Positions 27,149 through 38,677 of a stretch of 52,045 nucleotides of DNA are shown in pieces (positions within the stretch are counted from its first letter, which is position 1; each line of letters starts with the position of its first letter). The notes beneath the pieces are model-generated. The model saw nothing but the letters and a program-made list of their open reading frames with translations, made no database searches and was not told the origin of the DNA. Position numbers and translations under genes: made by a program. Source of the stretch: Scenedesmus sp. ARA3 (lineage: Eukaryota > Chlorophyta > Chlorophyceae > Sphaeropleales > Scenedesmaceae); the NCBI GenBank assembly GCA_004335835.1, contig RWJK01000098.1, positions 1 to 52,045 on the forward strand, written 5' to 3'.

Positions 27149-28082
27149 GCAGGTGTCACAGTATGATGCTGACCCTTTAGTGTACCATGGCAAGGCTCGC
27201 GTGTGCACGGTCTACCAGTTTGGCAAGGTGGGTGCGTGGCTGAGCAGTGCTCACCTCTCAAATAGTATGCTGCTTTCCGCAGGTGCTCATGCCGCAGCAT
27301 ACAGGCTCGCTGGTTGTTGGCAGATGTCAATCACAACAGAGCTGCAAAAGAGCGTGCTCTGCCACATCACAGGCATTGCCAGCATGGTGTGTGCTCAGTC
27401 TGATGCTGTCGTCAATCGCCGCCGGCATGCGTGTCAGCAGTGTGTACAAGTGTCACTACCAATCATCGTCTATAAACTTTGGTATGGATGAACAGCAAGG
27501 CTTGAACACAAACGTGCTGCGTGCTGATTTCAACGGACATGCCAGCAGGCGATTAAGGAGCTGCAGTGCACCCGGCAGCAGCTGCGGCTGCCTACCTACG
27601 TGCTGCATGCAACAGGCGACAAGGTGACGCAGTACGAGGTGAGCTGCTTGTAATGCTGCTGTAACAGCTGCATGCTGTGCAGCATGTAAATGCCAGTGCT
27701 TTTGGTGGCGCCATGACGCCGCGTGAGGTACTGCAGCAACTGACTGTTGCAGGGGCTGAGCAATGATGCCCTTCAATGTTCAGTGCAATTACTCAACCCA
27801 TTCTTAGGCGTGCGGCGTGCGGCATGTCGACAGCATGCCACTGTGGCGCTCCTACGCACACCACTCAGGCCTGCCTGTGCCTTGCCACCTGCCTGCCTTT
27901 ATATTGGTGCATGGCATTTCTTTGCCTGGCAGGCTGCGCGCGAGTTTGCTGCTAGCCTGCCTGCAGCTGAGATGCACACAGTTGAAGGCGGCTACCATGA
28001 CCTGCTGTCTGGTGCTGAGGTGCAGCAGTACGAGGCTGGCATGGCTGGCTGGATCAGCAGGAGTTGTAGCATGCTGAACTAG
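25297..28082 (+). CDS. Monoacylglycerol-lipase-like alpha/beta hydrolase
   Basis: Exons: 25297-25444, 25767-25885, 26166-26455, 26600-26617, 26674-26773, 27153-27227, 27549-27638, 27933-28082; 329 residues. The ATG at 25297 begins MATETFTFTNSRGQ. The serine-aminopeptidase-S33 / MGL fold shows the oxyanion-hole HGYAEHTGR (38-46), YDMHGHGQSEP, nucleophile elbow GYSVGG with Ser149, Asp274 in HATGDKVTQ and His302 in EGGYHDLL. The family hydrolyses monoacylglycerols or lysophospholipids in the cytosol or at membranes; the substrate here is inferred. Exon 3 has a Thr run and Ser run (about nine each) inserted before the elbow. No signal peptide is seen. The 18-nt exon at 26600-26617 is needed to keep frame; if that is wrong, a frameshift would lie there. 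Confidence 0.87.
26035..26165 (+). repeat. Copies of hydrolase exon-3 acceptor flank and TAA microsatellite
   Basis: A TAA/TAG microsatellite (about 26019-26060) is followed by a copy of the intron end GGTTGCTGGTGTGGCTTG (about 26079-26105) that recurs immediately before the true acceptor (26131-26165). Here only intron sequence, not exon, is copied. Confidence 0.7.
26219..26273 (+). repeat. CCA/CAG triplet run in hydrolase exon 3
   Basis: A CCA run passing directly into a CAG run; translated here as Thr then Ser homopolymers. Confidence 0.95.
27100..27146 (+). repeat. CTG microsatellite at hydrolase exon-6 acceptor
   Basis: About fifteen CTG units end 6 bases before the acceptor of exon 6 (27153), forming the polypyrimidine-like tract. 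Confidence 0.95.
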
Positions 28083-28104
28083 GCGGCAGTGCTGCCAGGC
28101 TAGC

Positions 28105-28137
<33 letters not shown>

Positions 28138-28602
28138 GACAGCGGTGCAGAGGGGTGTCCCGACGCTGCTTGTCGCTGGGCAACTCTTCAGCTGTCACAG
28201 CTGAGCACAGTGTGGCACACACTTGCCAACTTGGCTGGTGAGAGCGTACTGATTGCTAGGCTTGGCTCTTGCATTACTTAAACTTGCTGGTGATTGTTCG
28301 CCGTGCTTGCATGGCCGTTCACGGCGAGGTGCACGGGCAAGTCACTGCCTCTGGCCAGGGTCAGCAGTACAACTCATGGTGACATACCGACCGCCCAAAC
28401 CTTATTAGAGTGACTGTGATTGTGTGCAGACTGTTCGTGTGGGCTGGCGTGCAACACGCTGTGCTTCACAGTGCAGTGCAGCCTGTTGTTCTCAAAACGT
28501 GACTGACACCTTACGCGGCGCACAACACCGGGGATGTATGATTTTGGTTGTACAACAATCTTGACATGTTTTGCTGCCATTTACACGGACACAGTCAAAG
28601 CT
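28083..28602. other. Intergenic: hydrolase 3' flank
   Basis: 520 bp with a short CAG/TAG triplet stretch at about 28103-28145. No gene is recognised. Confidence 0.55.
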
Positions 28603-29221
28603 ATGAGTGGAAGCTCTGCGGTGTGGCGTACAACGGAGTTGAATCAGCAGCTTGACAAGTAAGACATGATGATTATGAGCTCTAGTGTCTTCGGTAGCCA
28701 TTAGGAAGCACAATCCGGCAGCAAGGGAGGCACGCCTACAGCAGCGCTGATCATGCGTGCAGGAACTGTTGCTTGATTTCAGCGTGCTAGAGATGCGTAT
28801 ACTGTCTGGCACGTATTTCTCCGGAATTCGTCTGCCAAGATCGCAGCAGCCCGTAGGGGTGGGGTACCACTTTGAGCCTGCCAGGCTGGCATGCTTGCCC
28901 TCCACGCACTTCGACTTGCACGTATTCTGAACGGCGCCAACCACAAATCAATTCGTTTTGCTCGTGGCATGTGCTCGCAGGACTTGTGCACCACCTGCAT
29001 CTTAGCAGCAGTGTTAGCTAGCACACCCCCTCAAATCTTCCCCAGGCGTCAGGCAGCACATGGTACAAACAGCAGCTCATAGGCCCTGGCTGGCAAACAG
29101 CAGGCATGTCTACAATGTAGCAGCACTGCTGTCATTGCTGCTGCTGGCACCGGGCTGCTGCAGCAGATCATTGGAAGTGTACAGGAAGGACTGCCAGCAG
29201 ACCCTGGCAGTAGCAGCAGCC

Positions 29222-29281
<60 letters not shown>

Positions 29282-32200
29282 GCAGCAGCATTGTAATAGC
29301 AGCGGACATCAGGACTGGTGCTGCCGGGCCAGCTACAGCAGCAGCTGCTGTATCAGATGGTGCAAATGACGTGCATAAGGCACAGCCTGACACAACCAGC
29401 AAGGTGGGTGCACAGCCTCAAGTGCTTGAAGCGGCTTGGTACAGACAGCAGCAAGCAGGCGGTTGCACAGGCTGAAAGCGGCTTGCTGGCTCTCTCTGGT
29501 CAGCCTGCTTAACAGCCTGCCACATATACTTATGATCAAGCACTGCACATGTTTGTTCTTATGGCAGCATAGCCAAAACGCAAGTACCAGCGGCTATGCC
29601 TTCTGGCTCCAAAGGGCAGTAAGCGGACCATGTGAAAAGGCAGTTTTGAGCATGCACAACTACGCACCTGCAAGCAATGCTGGAGCAGAAGCCTGCCTGC
29701 TCAGAGGCTCCTGGCGCTTTGACTGGCCCCAAGTGTCACGTTGACCGCATGTTGACCAAATGTTGGCTGCTGCCTGCAGTCTGGCCAGATCAGCTTGCCC
29801 AGTCACCCAGACGTTTACTGCAAGCTGCTATCCACACGCAAGAGGTCCCAGCCAGCCACCCCATTAGCACTGGCAGCAGCAATAGCTGAGGCTGAGGATA
29901 TGCTTGGTGCAGCAGATGATACTGGCAATGATGATGTGGCAGCAGCGCAGGCGCAGCTGCAGCAGCAGGGAGCTGCGGTGGTGGGGACAGCAGTGACTCT
30001 GCTGATGGAGGTGAGAGGAGAGACAATGAGGCATGATCAAGTGTATTTGTAGCTAAACATAGGTTACCGCAACGCAGCGCGCCTACAGCTCACCAGACAA
30101 GGCAGCTGTTCAGCTACAGCCAAAAGCAAACACTGGTGGCTCAACCATCATGGCAGATGTTTGGCAGGATATGCAGGCCTGTCCCTGTTGCTGCTGGTTT
30201 TCTTTTTATAGCTGAAGCTGTCCTGTTTTTAGGCTTCAGATGGCGACAGATTGCTGACTTGGCGCTCATGCTGTGTGCAGATCGGCAACTACGGCCTTGG
30301 CGACACTGGTGCCACAGATGTGCTGCTGCGCGGCAACATCCGAGGCTTCCAGGTCATCGCCATCAGCCAACCAAAGGGACTAGATGGTGAGGCCACAGCC
30401 GCAGTGCACAGGGAGGAGGCATGTTGAGACCCATTTTGACTAGCTGCATGCGAGCATGGTTGCACACTAGGCGCTGCAAAGCTTCCAGGTCATTGCCATC
30501 AGCCAACCAAAGGGGCTAGACGGTGAGCACACAGCTGCAGTGCGTAGCAAGGAGGTGTGGAATGATATGGTCCATATATGGTCTACCATATATAGACCAT
30601 ATGGTCCATATCCACTTGGACTAGTTGCATGCATGCATGGTTGCGCACTGAGCTTTGCAAAGCTGCACAAGCTGAACCCCAGCTGGCTCCAGAGTGCTTT
30701 CTAGGACAGCGCTCTGTCCTGTTTGATCCACTAGTGTAAGGCTATTTTCGTGCACAATTGCACACCTACAACACCAACCGCACACGGCAGCTGCCGCTCG
30801 CACAAGCAGTCACTCAACTCCTTCCACTGCCTCTTGCTTCATCCTCTGTAGCGTGCGCGTTTGACAGCTGCCCTGCCCGCTCCACCATCATCAACCTTAC
30901 CACCGCCGTTCACATTGTAATCATGCACCCTCAGCACTCAATTCTGAAGCCTGGCCATTGCTCCTCTTGCACCTTCCCCTGCAGCGTGTGCATTTGACTC
31001 CAGCTGCCCTGTGCGCTCCGCCAACATTCACCTTACTGCCGCCATTCACGGTTGAGTCATCAACCCTCAACACTAAGCCCTAAACCCTTACCGCCGCTGC
31101 CTCTTGCTTCATCTCCTGCAGCGTGCGCGTTTGACTCCGACTGCCCTGTGCGCTCCACGATCAGCTGCAAGTGGTCCAAACTGCAGAAGCAACATTTATC
31201 GCCGCTGCCTCTTGTGTTGTTCCCCTTGCAGCGTGCGCGTTCGACTCCAGCTTCATTGTGCGCTGCACCATCAGCTGCCGCTTGCACACGCAATCACTGT
31301 ACCGCTGCTGCCTCTTGATCCATTCCCCTTGCAGCGTGTGCATTCGACTCCAGCTGCCCTGTGCGCTCCACGATCAGCTGCAAGTGGTCCAAACTGCAGA
31401 AGCAACATTTTGCCGCCGCTGCCTCTTGTGTTGTTCCCTGCAGCGTGTGCATTTGACTCCAGCTGCCCTGTGCGCTCCACGATCAGCTGCAAGTGGTCCA
31501 AACTGCAAACAAACGGCAAGCGGAGGCTGGCTGTGTCGATGGTGGCGGTTGATGCCGGCAACCACACCAGCGCATTCTCTGTGCGCTCAAGAGGCGAGCC
31601 CAGGCAGCGGCTGCATTAAACCTATCTTGATGCGATGTGTTGCAGCGGTGTGCTTGCAAAGCGGGGATGGAGGTAGTACCCTTGGCCCTTGTCATGAATG
31701 CAGAGCACTTGAATGCGCTTGTTGCAGCAGCAAACCTGCAGCCCAGGCCCCAGCAAGTAGCGCCTAGCCAGCGGTGGCACACTTTGCTGTGCGGCACATC
31801 TTGTGATGTTCTGCAGTGCAGTGCACGTTCTAGCACAGCTTTATTTTTAATGCTAGCTGCTCCAGCACTGCCATCATTTGCATTCGGGTCTGCTGTGACC
31901 TATTTGTGTGTTGATTGATTACATTACTGTGTGCACTGCGTGTTTTGAACTTGCAGCAGGTGCATTTGACATGAACCCTGACAACAATGGTATTCAGCTG
32001 CCGTACACCCTGCTCGTGAGTTCTGTGCTTCAGCTGCGCCATTGTCTGGCAAAGCTGCCGTAAACATCATCAGTCCATAAACAATGTTGCATGAGCAGCA
32101 TTAGCTGCAGGCTGTGGCGGCAGCTGCAGGTGGGTCGGCGCGCCTATAATTAGCTCGCTGCTACTGGAGTTAGTAGCAGCCTTACATGTGTGTGCCCTTC

Positions 32201-32719
32201 CAGCACTGCAGTGTATGCACGGCATGCTTGAAGCAGGGCCCAATTCTTGGCAGCAATAGGCCGACACATCCAACTACACTACAGTGCAACAAACACACCA
32301 CACCATGCCTGCAATCCACATTATCCAAAGACACGTGTCTCTCTATCTCACATCTGTGTCTCCCTATCTTTTTGCAGGCTGGCTGCTGCTTTGCGGGCGC
32401 TTCAGGACAACCCACCTGCAAAGACATGTCCCAAGAGGAATGCATCGCCCGCAGCGGCCTCGCATTTAGCCCCGGCCTGCCTTGCGCCAGGCGCCCCTGC
32501 GAGCACGCTGTCGTCAAAAAGAATGCAGCAGGAGAGGGCCCGCTGGGCACCTGCAATGTGCGCCGCCGCTGCTTCGAGCTGATTCACCAGGGGGTCTGCC
32601 GCAACAGGGAGGGTGTGGGGTTCAGCAATGATCCGTGCAGGGCGCTGCAAGCAGCGATGCACCCGGCGTGCTATGGCGAGCCAAAGGCAGTGCCGCTGCC
32701 GCCGTTTGTGGGGCCTTGA
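28603..32719 (+). CDS. Unidentified multi-exon gene, Cys-rich C-terminus
   Basis: I do not recognise this protein. Phase-consistent candidate exons: from ATG 28603 (MSGSSAVWRTTELNQQLD, donor after 28658 or so), about 28782-28921 (MRILSGTYFSGIRLP, PVGVGYHFEP), about 29086-29402 (GLLQQIIGSVQEG then a Ser run), about 29570-29619, 29782-30008 (SLPSHPDVYCKLLSTRKRS, TAVTLLME), 30276-30370 (IGNYGLGDTGATDVLL, FQVIAISQPKG), from 31444 (CAFDSSCPVRSTISCKW), 31646-31756 (SGDGGSTLGPCHECRA), 31957-32015 (FDMNPDNNGIQLPY) and 32378-32719 with a stop. The last exon has about 13 Cys, suggesting a disulfide-rich or metal-binding module. The junction after the CAFDSSC exon is unresolved: no GT donor gives phase 1, only a weak GC one. 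The first two exons could be a separate small gene. An ORF at 29060 with a hydrophobic N-terminus looks secreted but lies out of frame with the downstream exons. Confidence 0.5.
29208..29291 (+). repeat. CAG microsatellite in unidentified gene
   Basis: About 28 triplets, nearly all CAG, in a candidate exon (Ser or Ala run depending on frame). Confidence 0.95.
30470..30530 (+). repeat. Copy of IGNYGLG exon 3' edge
   Basis: A copy of FQVIAISQPKGLDG and donor, about 153 bp downstream of the true edge at 30371. Confidence 0.88.
30563..30615. repeat. AT-rich imperfect palindrome
   Basis: ATATGGTCTA and TAGACCATAT form a 10-bp stem around a 7-base loop; flanking GGTCCATAT repeats extend it. It lies in an intron of the unidentified gene. 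Confidence 0.8.
30835..31435 (+). repeat. Five copies of CAFDSSC exon 5' edge plus acceptor
   Basis: Acceptor edges at 30852, 30985, 31122, 31232 and 31335 precede the true edge at 31444; spacings are 133, 137, 110, 103 and 109 bp. Each copy includes the intron segment beginning CCTCTTG, the AG acceptor, and ACAFDS..CPVRST coding bases. The copies at 31122 and 31335 are nearly perfect through SCKWSKLQ; others decay after 40-60 bases. Confidence 0.93.
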
Positions 32720-35700
32720 GTGAATCGTGAAAGGATTAATTTATGCAGCAAATGCACATTCACGCAATGCTGGACCTTCAAGCAATGCTGGAGCAGGAGT
32801 TGTGGTGATCATCTGGCTCCAAGGTGATCTGGTGGTCAGCGCGGGCGGTTGGCTGCGTGATTGAGGGGGTAAGGAGCGTGGATGATTGGTAGTACATTTC
32901 ATGCACAGGTGATCAGCAGAATTCCGTGTTTGTTGGCTGGTGGCAGTCAGCCCCTCTGAGCTCTTGGGCTGTTGAGGGTCTTGCAGACTGCGCTGCTGGT
33001 CTGCCAAGCGTGATAGTGTTTCTGAGTAATGTTTGCCAGCAGGTGGTCATGTGAGGCTCTTTCAGCTGTTGTAAGGACTGAGCATGTCCAGGCATGAGGC
33101 TTCAGCTATCAAGCGCATTGACTGCAGCACCTGGTGAAATCTAGGGCACAGTGCGTGTTGTGCATGCTGTGTGTGAACGCCTTGCTGTTCAGTAGCCATG
33201 CTGGAAGTATGCAAATTGCCTCGGCAGCGACTTGTGCATGTGACATAGTGTACACGGAAAGCTGCCGGTGGTTTGAAGGCTTGGCTGTGGGTCTTACGCC
33301 ACAGTATGGCATGCACAGCACTGCAATCTACACGCCACTGGGTTGAGGCAGCCTGGTGTCTGGCACCAGCTAGCACATGTGCATTTGAGGTGCCGCAATC
33401 CCTTTGCATTGCATTCTTCAGCTCAGGTATTCTATTGTTGTGAATTTTGCACGTTCAGCTGTTGCATGGGTGCTTGCTGCAGCCAGTGAGGGTGATTGCC
33501 ATGCTGCGCTGGAAGCAGCAATTGGTTCAATTTCATTCTGAACACCTGCATCTGCCAGCCCTCATGGATTGCGGGGTGCTTTCTTGCCACAGCAGCTTTG
33601 GTGTTGATGCTCAGCAAGGCGCACACGCATTGCTTTGATGCTCACACTGGTGATCTCACCTTTTTTGATTGATCAAATTTGACGGCTTTTGTGTCGAGAT
33701 TCCTGCAACTGCATTCGTATTGGTGGTAGTTGATGGCAGCAGGAACGTTGGCGTGCATCAGGCAAGTCATAGCACAAAGTTGCAGGATTCCGCTTCATCC
33801 TTACTATTGGTGATCACATGTGCAGAGCATGCGCCTACCAGCATCATTCAGCTTTTGTTCGCAGGAAGCACTTGGAAGGGGGTTGGGTCTTTGATCCATT
33901 GTCTCTGCTGCTGCAAGGACTCATGCGTATCTATACATGCATTCTGCAAAGCACTTGCACCACTTGCGCCCTGTTGGCTGTTGATCTCTACTGCGCGCGT
34001 GCAACTTGGCCCGCTAGCATGTGCAGCAGCACGCCACTGACAGCACCACCCTGGCAGATCAGTATACTGCCGCATGAATTGGCAGCCACAGGGGGGCAAT
34101 TGCGCTCAGCCTGTTGTGTCCAATGTTACTGCAGTACTTGCAGTAATGTTTCACCAGTATCACTGCAGTGGCCTCTTAGGCCAGTTCCCAGGGGCTGCCT
34201 TGTGCTTTTCTCAGCCGGAGTCCTGTATGTGCGCAGCGTTGCAGCCATGCGCTGATACGGACCACCATGCTACCACCTTGTTGATCTGCAAATGAGCGGC
34301 TGTTGTGCAAGACTGACAATGCATATTTGCACACGAGCAGTGCAGTGGTGCAGGCTTGCAGCCTTCAGGTGCAGTTAGAAGCTGTACCTGGGCAGCGGTT
34401 TGTTTTGCTGGAAACCTTGCATTGCATTTTTAAGGCTGGCATCACTGTTGTTGCCCACGCTGCTGTTGGCAGCTATGGACGCTCACCAGGCTGATCCTGC
34501 TGGTGATCCTGGTGGCAGCACAATCTGCAGTTGCAATGCAGTTGCAGTTGAAACAGCCGCATCCAATGCGGTGTATCCTCCTGGCATGCTGCAGGTGTGG
34601 TGCCGCCTCGAGCCAGCGCCACCACCACCACCACTGTTGCCTGATGTTGTTGCATTTGCTGCTATCGTAGTCGTACTTTGCTAAGCATTCAAGCACTGGC
34701 GGTCTGCCACGGTACTGTATGTCAGCCGCCAGTGTCACACAGCAACGAGGCAGCAAAAGCAAGGCGGCTGCTGCTGGTGCTGCTGCATGAATCCTTACAT
34801 TACAGGTGGGAGGTCGGTGCTATGTTGTGCCACAACACTTGGTTGGACCAGTAATGGCTAGTGTGTTGATATGGCGTGATAGGTGACATGATGATGTGTG
34901 CTTTGAGCCACTAGCCAAGCCTATTGGGTGCTGCTGGTGATACTGGTGGCACCAGAGGCAGCTGCCAGACAGCAGACTCAGCCAGGCTGCCTCAGCGGTT
35001 GAGTCAGATCCAGGATTAGCAGTTTGCAGTATCATGGCTGCCGCAGTGACTGCTGGTGATGTGTGGCTGCCTGTACACTATGAGTTTTATGCTTTATCCA
35101 GCTAAATCCTTGTTCAGCCTACATGTAGTACTGTAACAAGCAGAGGTCAGATGCCTACTACTAGTAGGCAGGTGTAGCAACTCTGGGTGTGCTCACACAC
35201 CCATCGTGTGCCAGCTGTGTATTGTGTGTTGCCGCCTGATAACGCATGAAATACACATGGAATGATACTGCACACGTGCGGATACAGCTGCAACACACGC
35301 AGGGTGCCAGCTTGCAGGGTATGTGCCCACTCATGCAGCCCACCGCAGGCACAGCATAATGTATGCACCTTGTGCAGAGACATGTGCTGCAGCACTATTG
35401 CAGCACACTGCAGGTTTAATGTGAATGCACAACATAGCATGTGCTGTGCAGATGTTGCGTGCTGCAACAGTAGTACATGTGGTCAGACAGCATTTGATGT
35501 GCCGCGATGAGCAGACATGTGTTGTGATATCATATGGTGTGCCAGCAACCATATCGTGTGGTCAACCCATAACGTGTGAAGCAGCAGCGACTGCAGTGCT
35601 GCTGCACATATGGTGTCTGACACATGGCCTGCAGGCATGCGCTGCATGGCTGACATGCAACACGCGTGTGCAGCCTAGGCAGCTAGTGTAGCCCTGGCAG

Positions 35701-35814
35701 CCCCTGATGGTGCCAGTTTCTAGAAATACTGAAGTTTGGGCGTTGTAATGATGATTGCGAGCTGGGAAACGCATTTGAGTACAAATTTAATAGCTGGCCA
35801 GCAGCATGAGGGCT
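32720..35814. other. Gene-poor region, no supported gene
   Basis: About 3.1 kb with only short open frames lacking family resemblance. It is less triplet-rich than the rest of the window. An unrecognised non-coding transcript or decayed element cannot be excluded. Confidence 0.5.
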
Positions 35815-35970
35815 GAGTATGCCAGATGTCAGACATACAGTCAGTCAGACACACAGCCAGTCTGCCATGCATGCAGATCTGACATACGGTCAGTCTGACA
35901 TAGGGCCAGCCCCACATGCGCGCATGACTGTCATACAGCCCGTCTGACGCGCGCGCATGTCTGTCATGCG
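35815..35970. repeat. Degenerate TCTGACATACRGTCAG repeat array
   Basis: Several imperfect copies of a TCTGACATA / GTCAGTCTG core, on both strands, spaced about 25-35 bp. The sequence alternates CATGCATG and GCGCGCGC stretches. Origin is unknown. Confidence 0.75.
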
Positions 35971-37660
35971 GCCATTAGGAAGCTGCCAGAAGGTGGAGCC
36001 ACCGGAAGGTGACAGCACCTGAGGAAGCTGTGTAGTGCGCAAAAGTTTAAAAGCGCAAGTTTCACTGACAAAAAGTCGGTGTCACCTTCACGTGAGAAAG
36101 AGCATCAGAGCCCCAGTGTGAGTGGACGAATACGTACCACCGGGCCGCTCCACCCATTAGCCTTGATCCTTACAGCGGGTGTCACAGTCGAGTTGTGAAT
36201 TGAGTCGTAAGCCCCTTGAGTTGGCAGCTCCACCCATTAGCCTTGAACATATGCCTTGAAAACGTGTAACTGATTACACACAGCCCTTGTCTCGTCTCCA
36301 GTCCTGCCCGATCCTAGCCACTAGCCTGAGCAGAGCTCAGCAGCCCCTAGCCTGAGCAGAGCTCAGCAGCCTATAGCAACCCCTGTCAGCGTCTACAGCG
36401 ACAGCAACATAGGAACCTGTCAGCCAATAGCTTAACCCCTTCCCACTGCCCTCTGCAGATCCCAGCCACTACGTGACATTAATTGTCGAGCCACTCCCTG
36501 CGCGTGGCGACAGCAACTTCAAAAGGACCATCGTGCAACTACAGACTACTGTACCTGTAACCACCAGGTGAGGGAGCCGACTGCAACAGTCAGGCTCTGC
36601 ATATAAACGTGACAGCTTCAGCCCACGTACAGCCACATATTGTCTGCCCTGCCAGCCAGAACGGCAGCAGCGCAACTGCAGGTTAAGCGCAGCAGCCCCA
36701 GTCAGTGAGACATCGTCACTGGTCCACCAAAGGACAGCAGTAGTACCTAGCAACCCCTGTTACATCGCCTATAGCCGTACCCCTTAGTGCGGCGTGAACC
36801 AGCGAGCGTTGCCCGTGAGCCAGCAAGCGCAGCCACACGTGTCAGCAAGGAGACAGTGCACTCAGCCTTAGAACCAGCCCTCCGTCCTGCAACTGCTGCC
36901 TCGCTCCTTCACCCTGTCCTGCAGTGTCCCCCTAGCTCCCCCTTCCTGCCGCAGGTGAACACAGGAGAGCTTCAAACAGCAGCAGGAAACAGAGTCAGCT
37001 CTACAGCACAGCTCCTTGCCAGCGGCACACGCCAGCGGCGCCGGTCACGCGCCCGCCCCGCGGTCCACGTGCCAGCCGGCTACAAGGCGTGTTAGTAACA
37101 GCAGTGTCCCTTTGAGGCTTGCGTCTGGGACAGCTGCATGAAGTTGGCGAAAGTGTGGCGGATAACGGCCTGATACACGATGCACAGTGCCACAAGGGCA
37201 TCTCACCTTTGAGCAGGCCATGTGTTGTGGGTTGCAGGTGTTTTTGCTGCAATACGTGTGGAACACGTCAGCAGCTGATCACCCGGCAAACAAGCGGCAA
37301 AGGAGCCTGGCTGCTGTCACAGCAAGCTCAAAACGCCGAGATTCCTCAAAATTCATAGATTCATATATCTTCTGGAGCTCCCGACGACTCCACATGCAGT
37401 TGCAGGTCGACAGCACTGTTGAGCAGGGCACACGTGTCAGGCCAAGTAACATGACCGTTCTGCACTGCAGTGCTTACCATGTCAGCGTGAAGCCCAACTC
37501 CAGTCATGTCTTTTCAGAGTGCCTTAGATTGTTGACTGACTTTATGGTTGACGAAAGACACAGCAGGCAACCAATACCGCAGATTTGAATTCAGATGATT
37601 TCAGTACTCTACTGCGCGCTCTGCGCGACATCGCAATGAATATAGAGCAACTTACTGGCT
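35971..37660. other. Upstream region of SAND gene, repeat-bearing
   Basis: About 1.7 kb without a recognisable gene. It carries a 20-bp direct repeat (GCTCCACCCATTAGCCTTGA at 36147-36166 and 36227-36246). The composition differs from neighbouring genic DNA, and an old retroelement LTR is possible but unproven. It probably includes the promoter of the gene starting at 37661. Confidence 0.45.
36321..36371. repeat. Two-copy 26-bp tandem repeat
   Basis: CTAGCCTGAGCAGAGCTCAG plus CAGCC(C) occurs twice in direct succession. Its GAGCAGAGCTC core is partly palindromic. Confidence 0.9.
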
Positions 37661-38641
37661 ATGTATAGCGTAACGGAATGGCTGCTGCGGGCAGCAGCTG
37701 GCGATCAGCTGGTGCCAGCAGCTGGAGCAGTGACTTCCCTGCTGGCCTCTGCTGCTGCCGGCAATGAGCTGGCAGTGGAAGGGCTGGACTGTGGCCAGGT
37801 TGTACGAGCTATGCTACATGCAGCAGCTACTGCAAAACAGGCGGAGGTATGGCATGCTGTGGCTGTTGGCACCTGCTTGTTCTGCTGCAGAACGGCCTAC
37901 ACTGCTGCACGTTTGGCTTGTCGTCTGCCTTCTCCCTATGTTGTATGGTTTACATTTTTTATAGAGCACCTGTTGCGGTGCCGTCCCCTGCATTGTTAGC
38001 ACAAAGGCAGCGACCGCTGCAACGGCATGCATGCTGTGTTGTGGCGGGTCTCCCTTTCAACATGCCAACCGTTTCTCCCTTTCACCTGCTGCTGCAGGCA
38101 CTGCTGCTTGAGGTGCAGTCTGCCACTGCCATCTACCCAGCAACAGTTGCACTGCTGCTGCATGCTCTCAGCTCTGCACAGCGACGACACCTAGCAGACA
38201 CCCTCCTCTCTGCAGCTCAGCAACAGCAGCAGCATCAACCACAGCAGCAGCAGGTGCCAGCGTGGGTGCAGCAGGTGCAGCAGCTGAGCCAGTGGGATGT
38301 GCTGCTGCTGCTGGGGCTGTGTGGTCAGCCGCAGTGGGAGGCGGATGCAGGCCTGGTGCTACTGCAGGGCATCCGCGACATGGCCAGGTGCGCAGCAGCA
38401 GCAGCAGTCCATGAACTGCTCTGCAGGCTGCAGCTGCTATGATTGTCAGCATAACCTGAGCAACACCTCAACTCCGTGTCTGCTTCTCGTGGCAAAGCAA
38501 TGCGATGTCTGCTTGCAGCAGCAGGTGTCACTTCATGTATGCACCCACGCTCGTCCTCCTGTGCACACAGCACACCGCACTTATCCACAGCACACAGCAT
38601 TTATCCACGCCCCATGACCCTGCAGCACCCATCATGCTCAC

Positions 38642-38677
<36 letters not shown>

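Noticed and set aside
29060..29296. Small secreted protein with signal peptide and Ala tail
   Set aside because: The hydrophobic start is convincing alone, but its frame runs into a CAG-derived Ala run and stops, while another frame of the same bases joins downstream exons in phase.
30835..31510. CRISPR-like array of regular repeats
   Set aside because: The repeats contain splice acceptors and coding sequence, vary in length, and sit in a eukaryotic intron with no cas genes.
36787..37095. 102-codon open frame, Arg/Ala/Pro-rich
   Set aside because: No recognisable domain, no splice partner, and a composition expected by chance in GC-rich DNA; a retroelement gag remnant is possible but unsupported.
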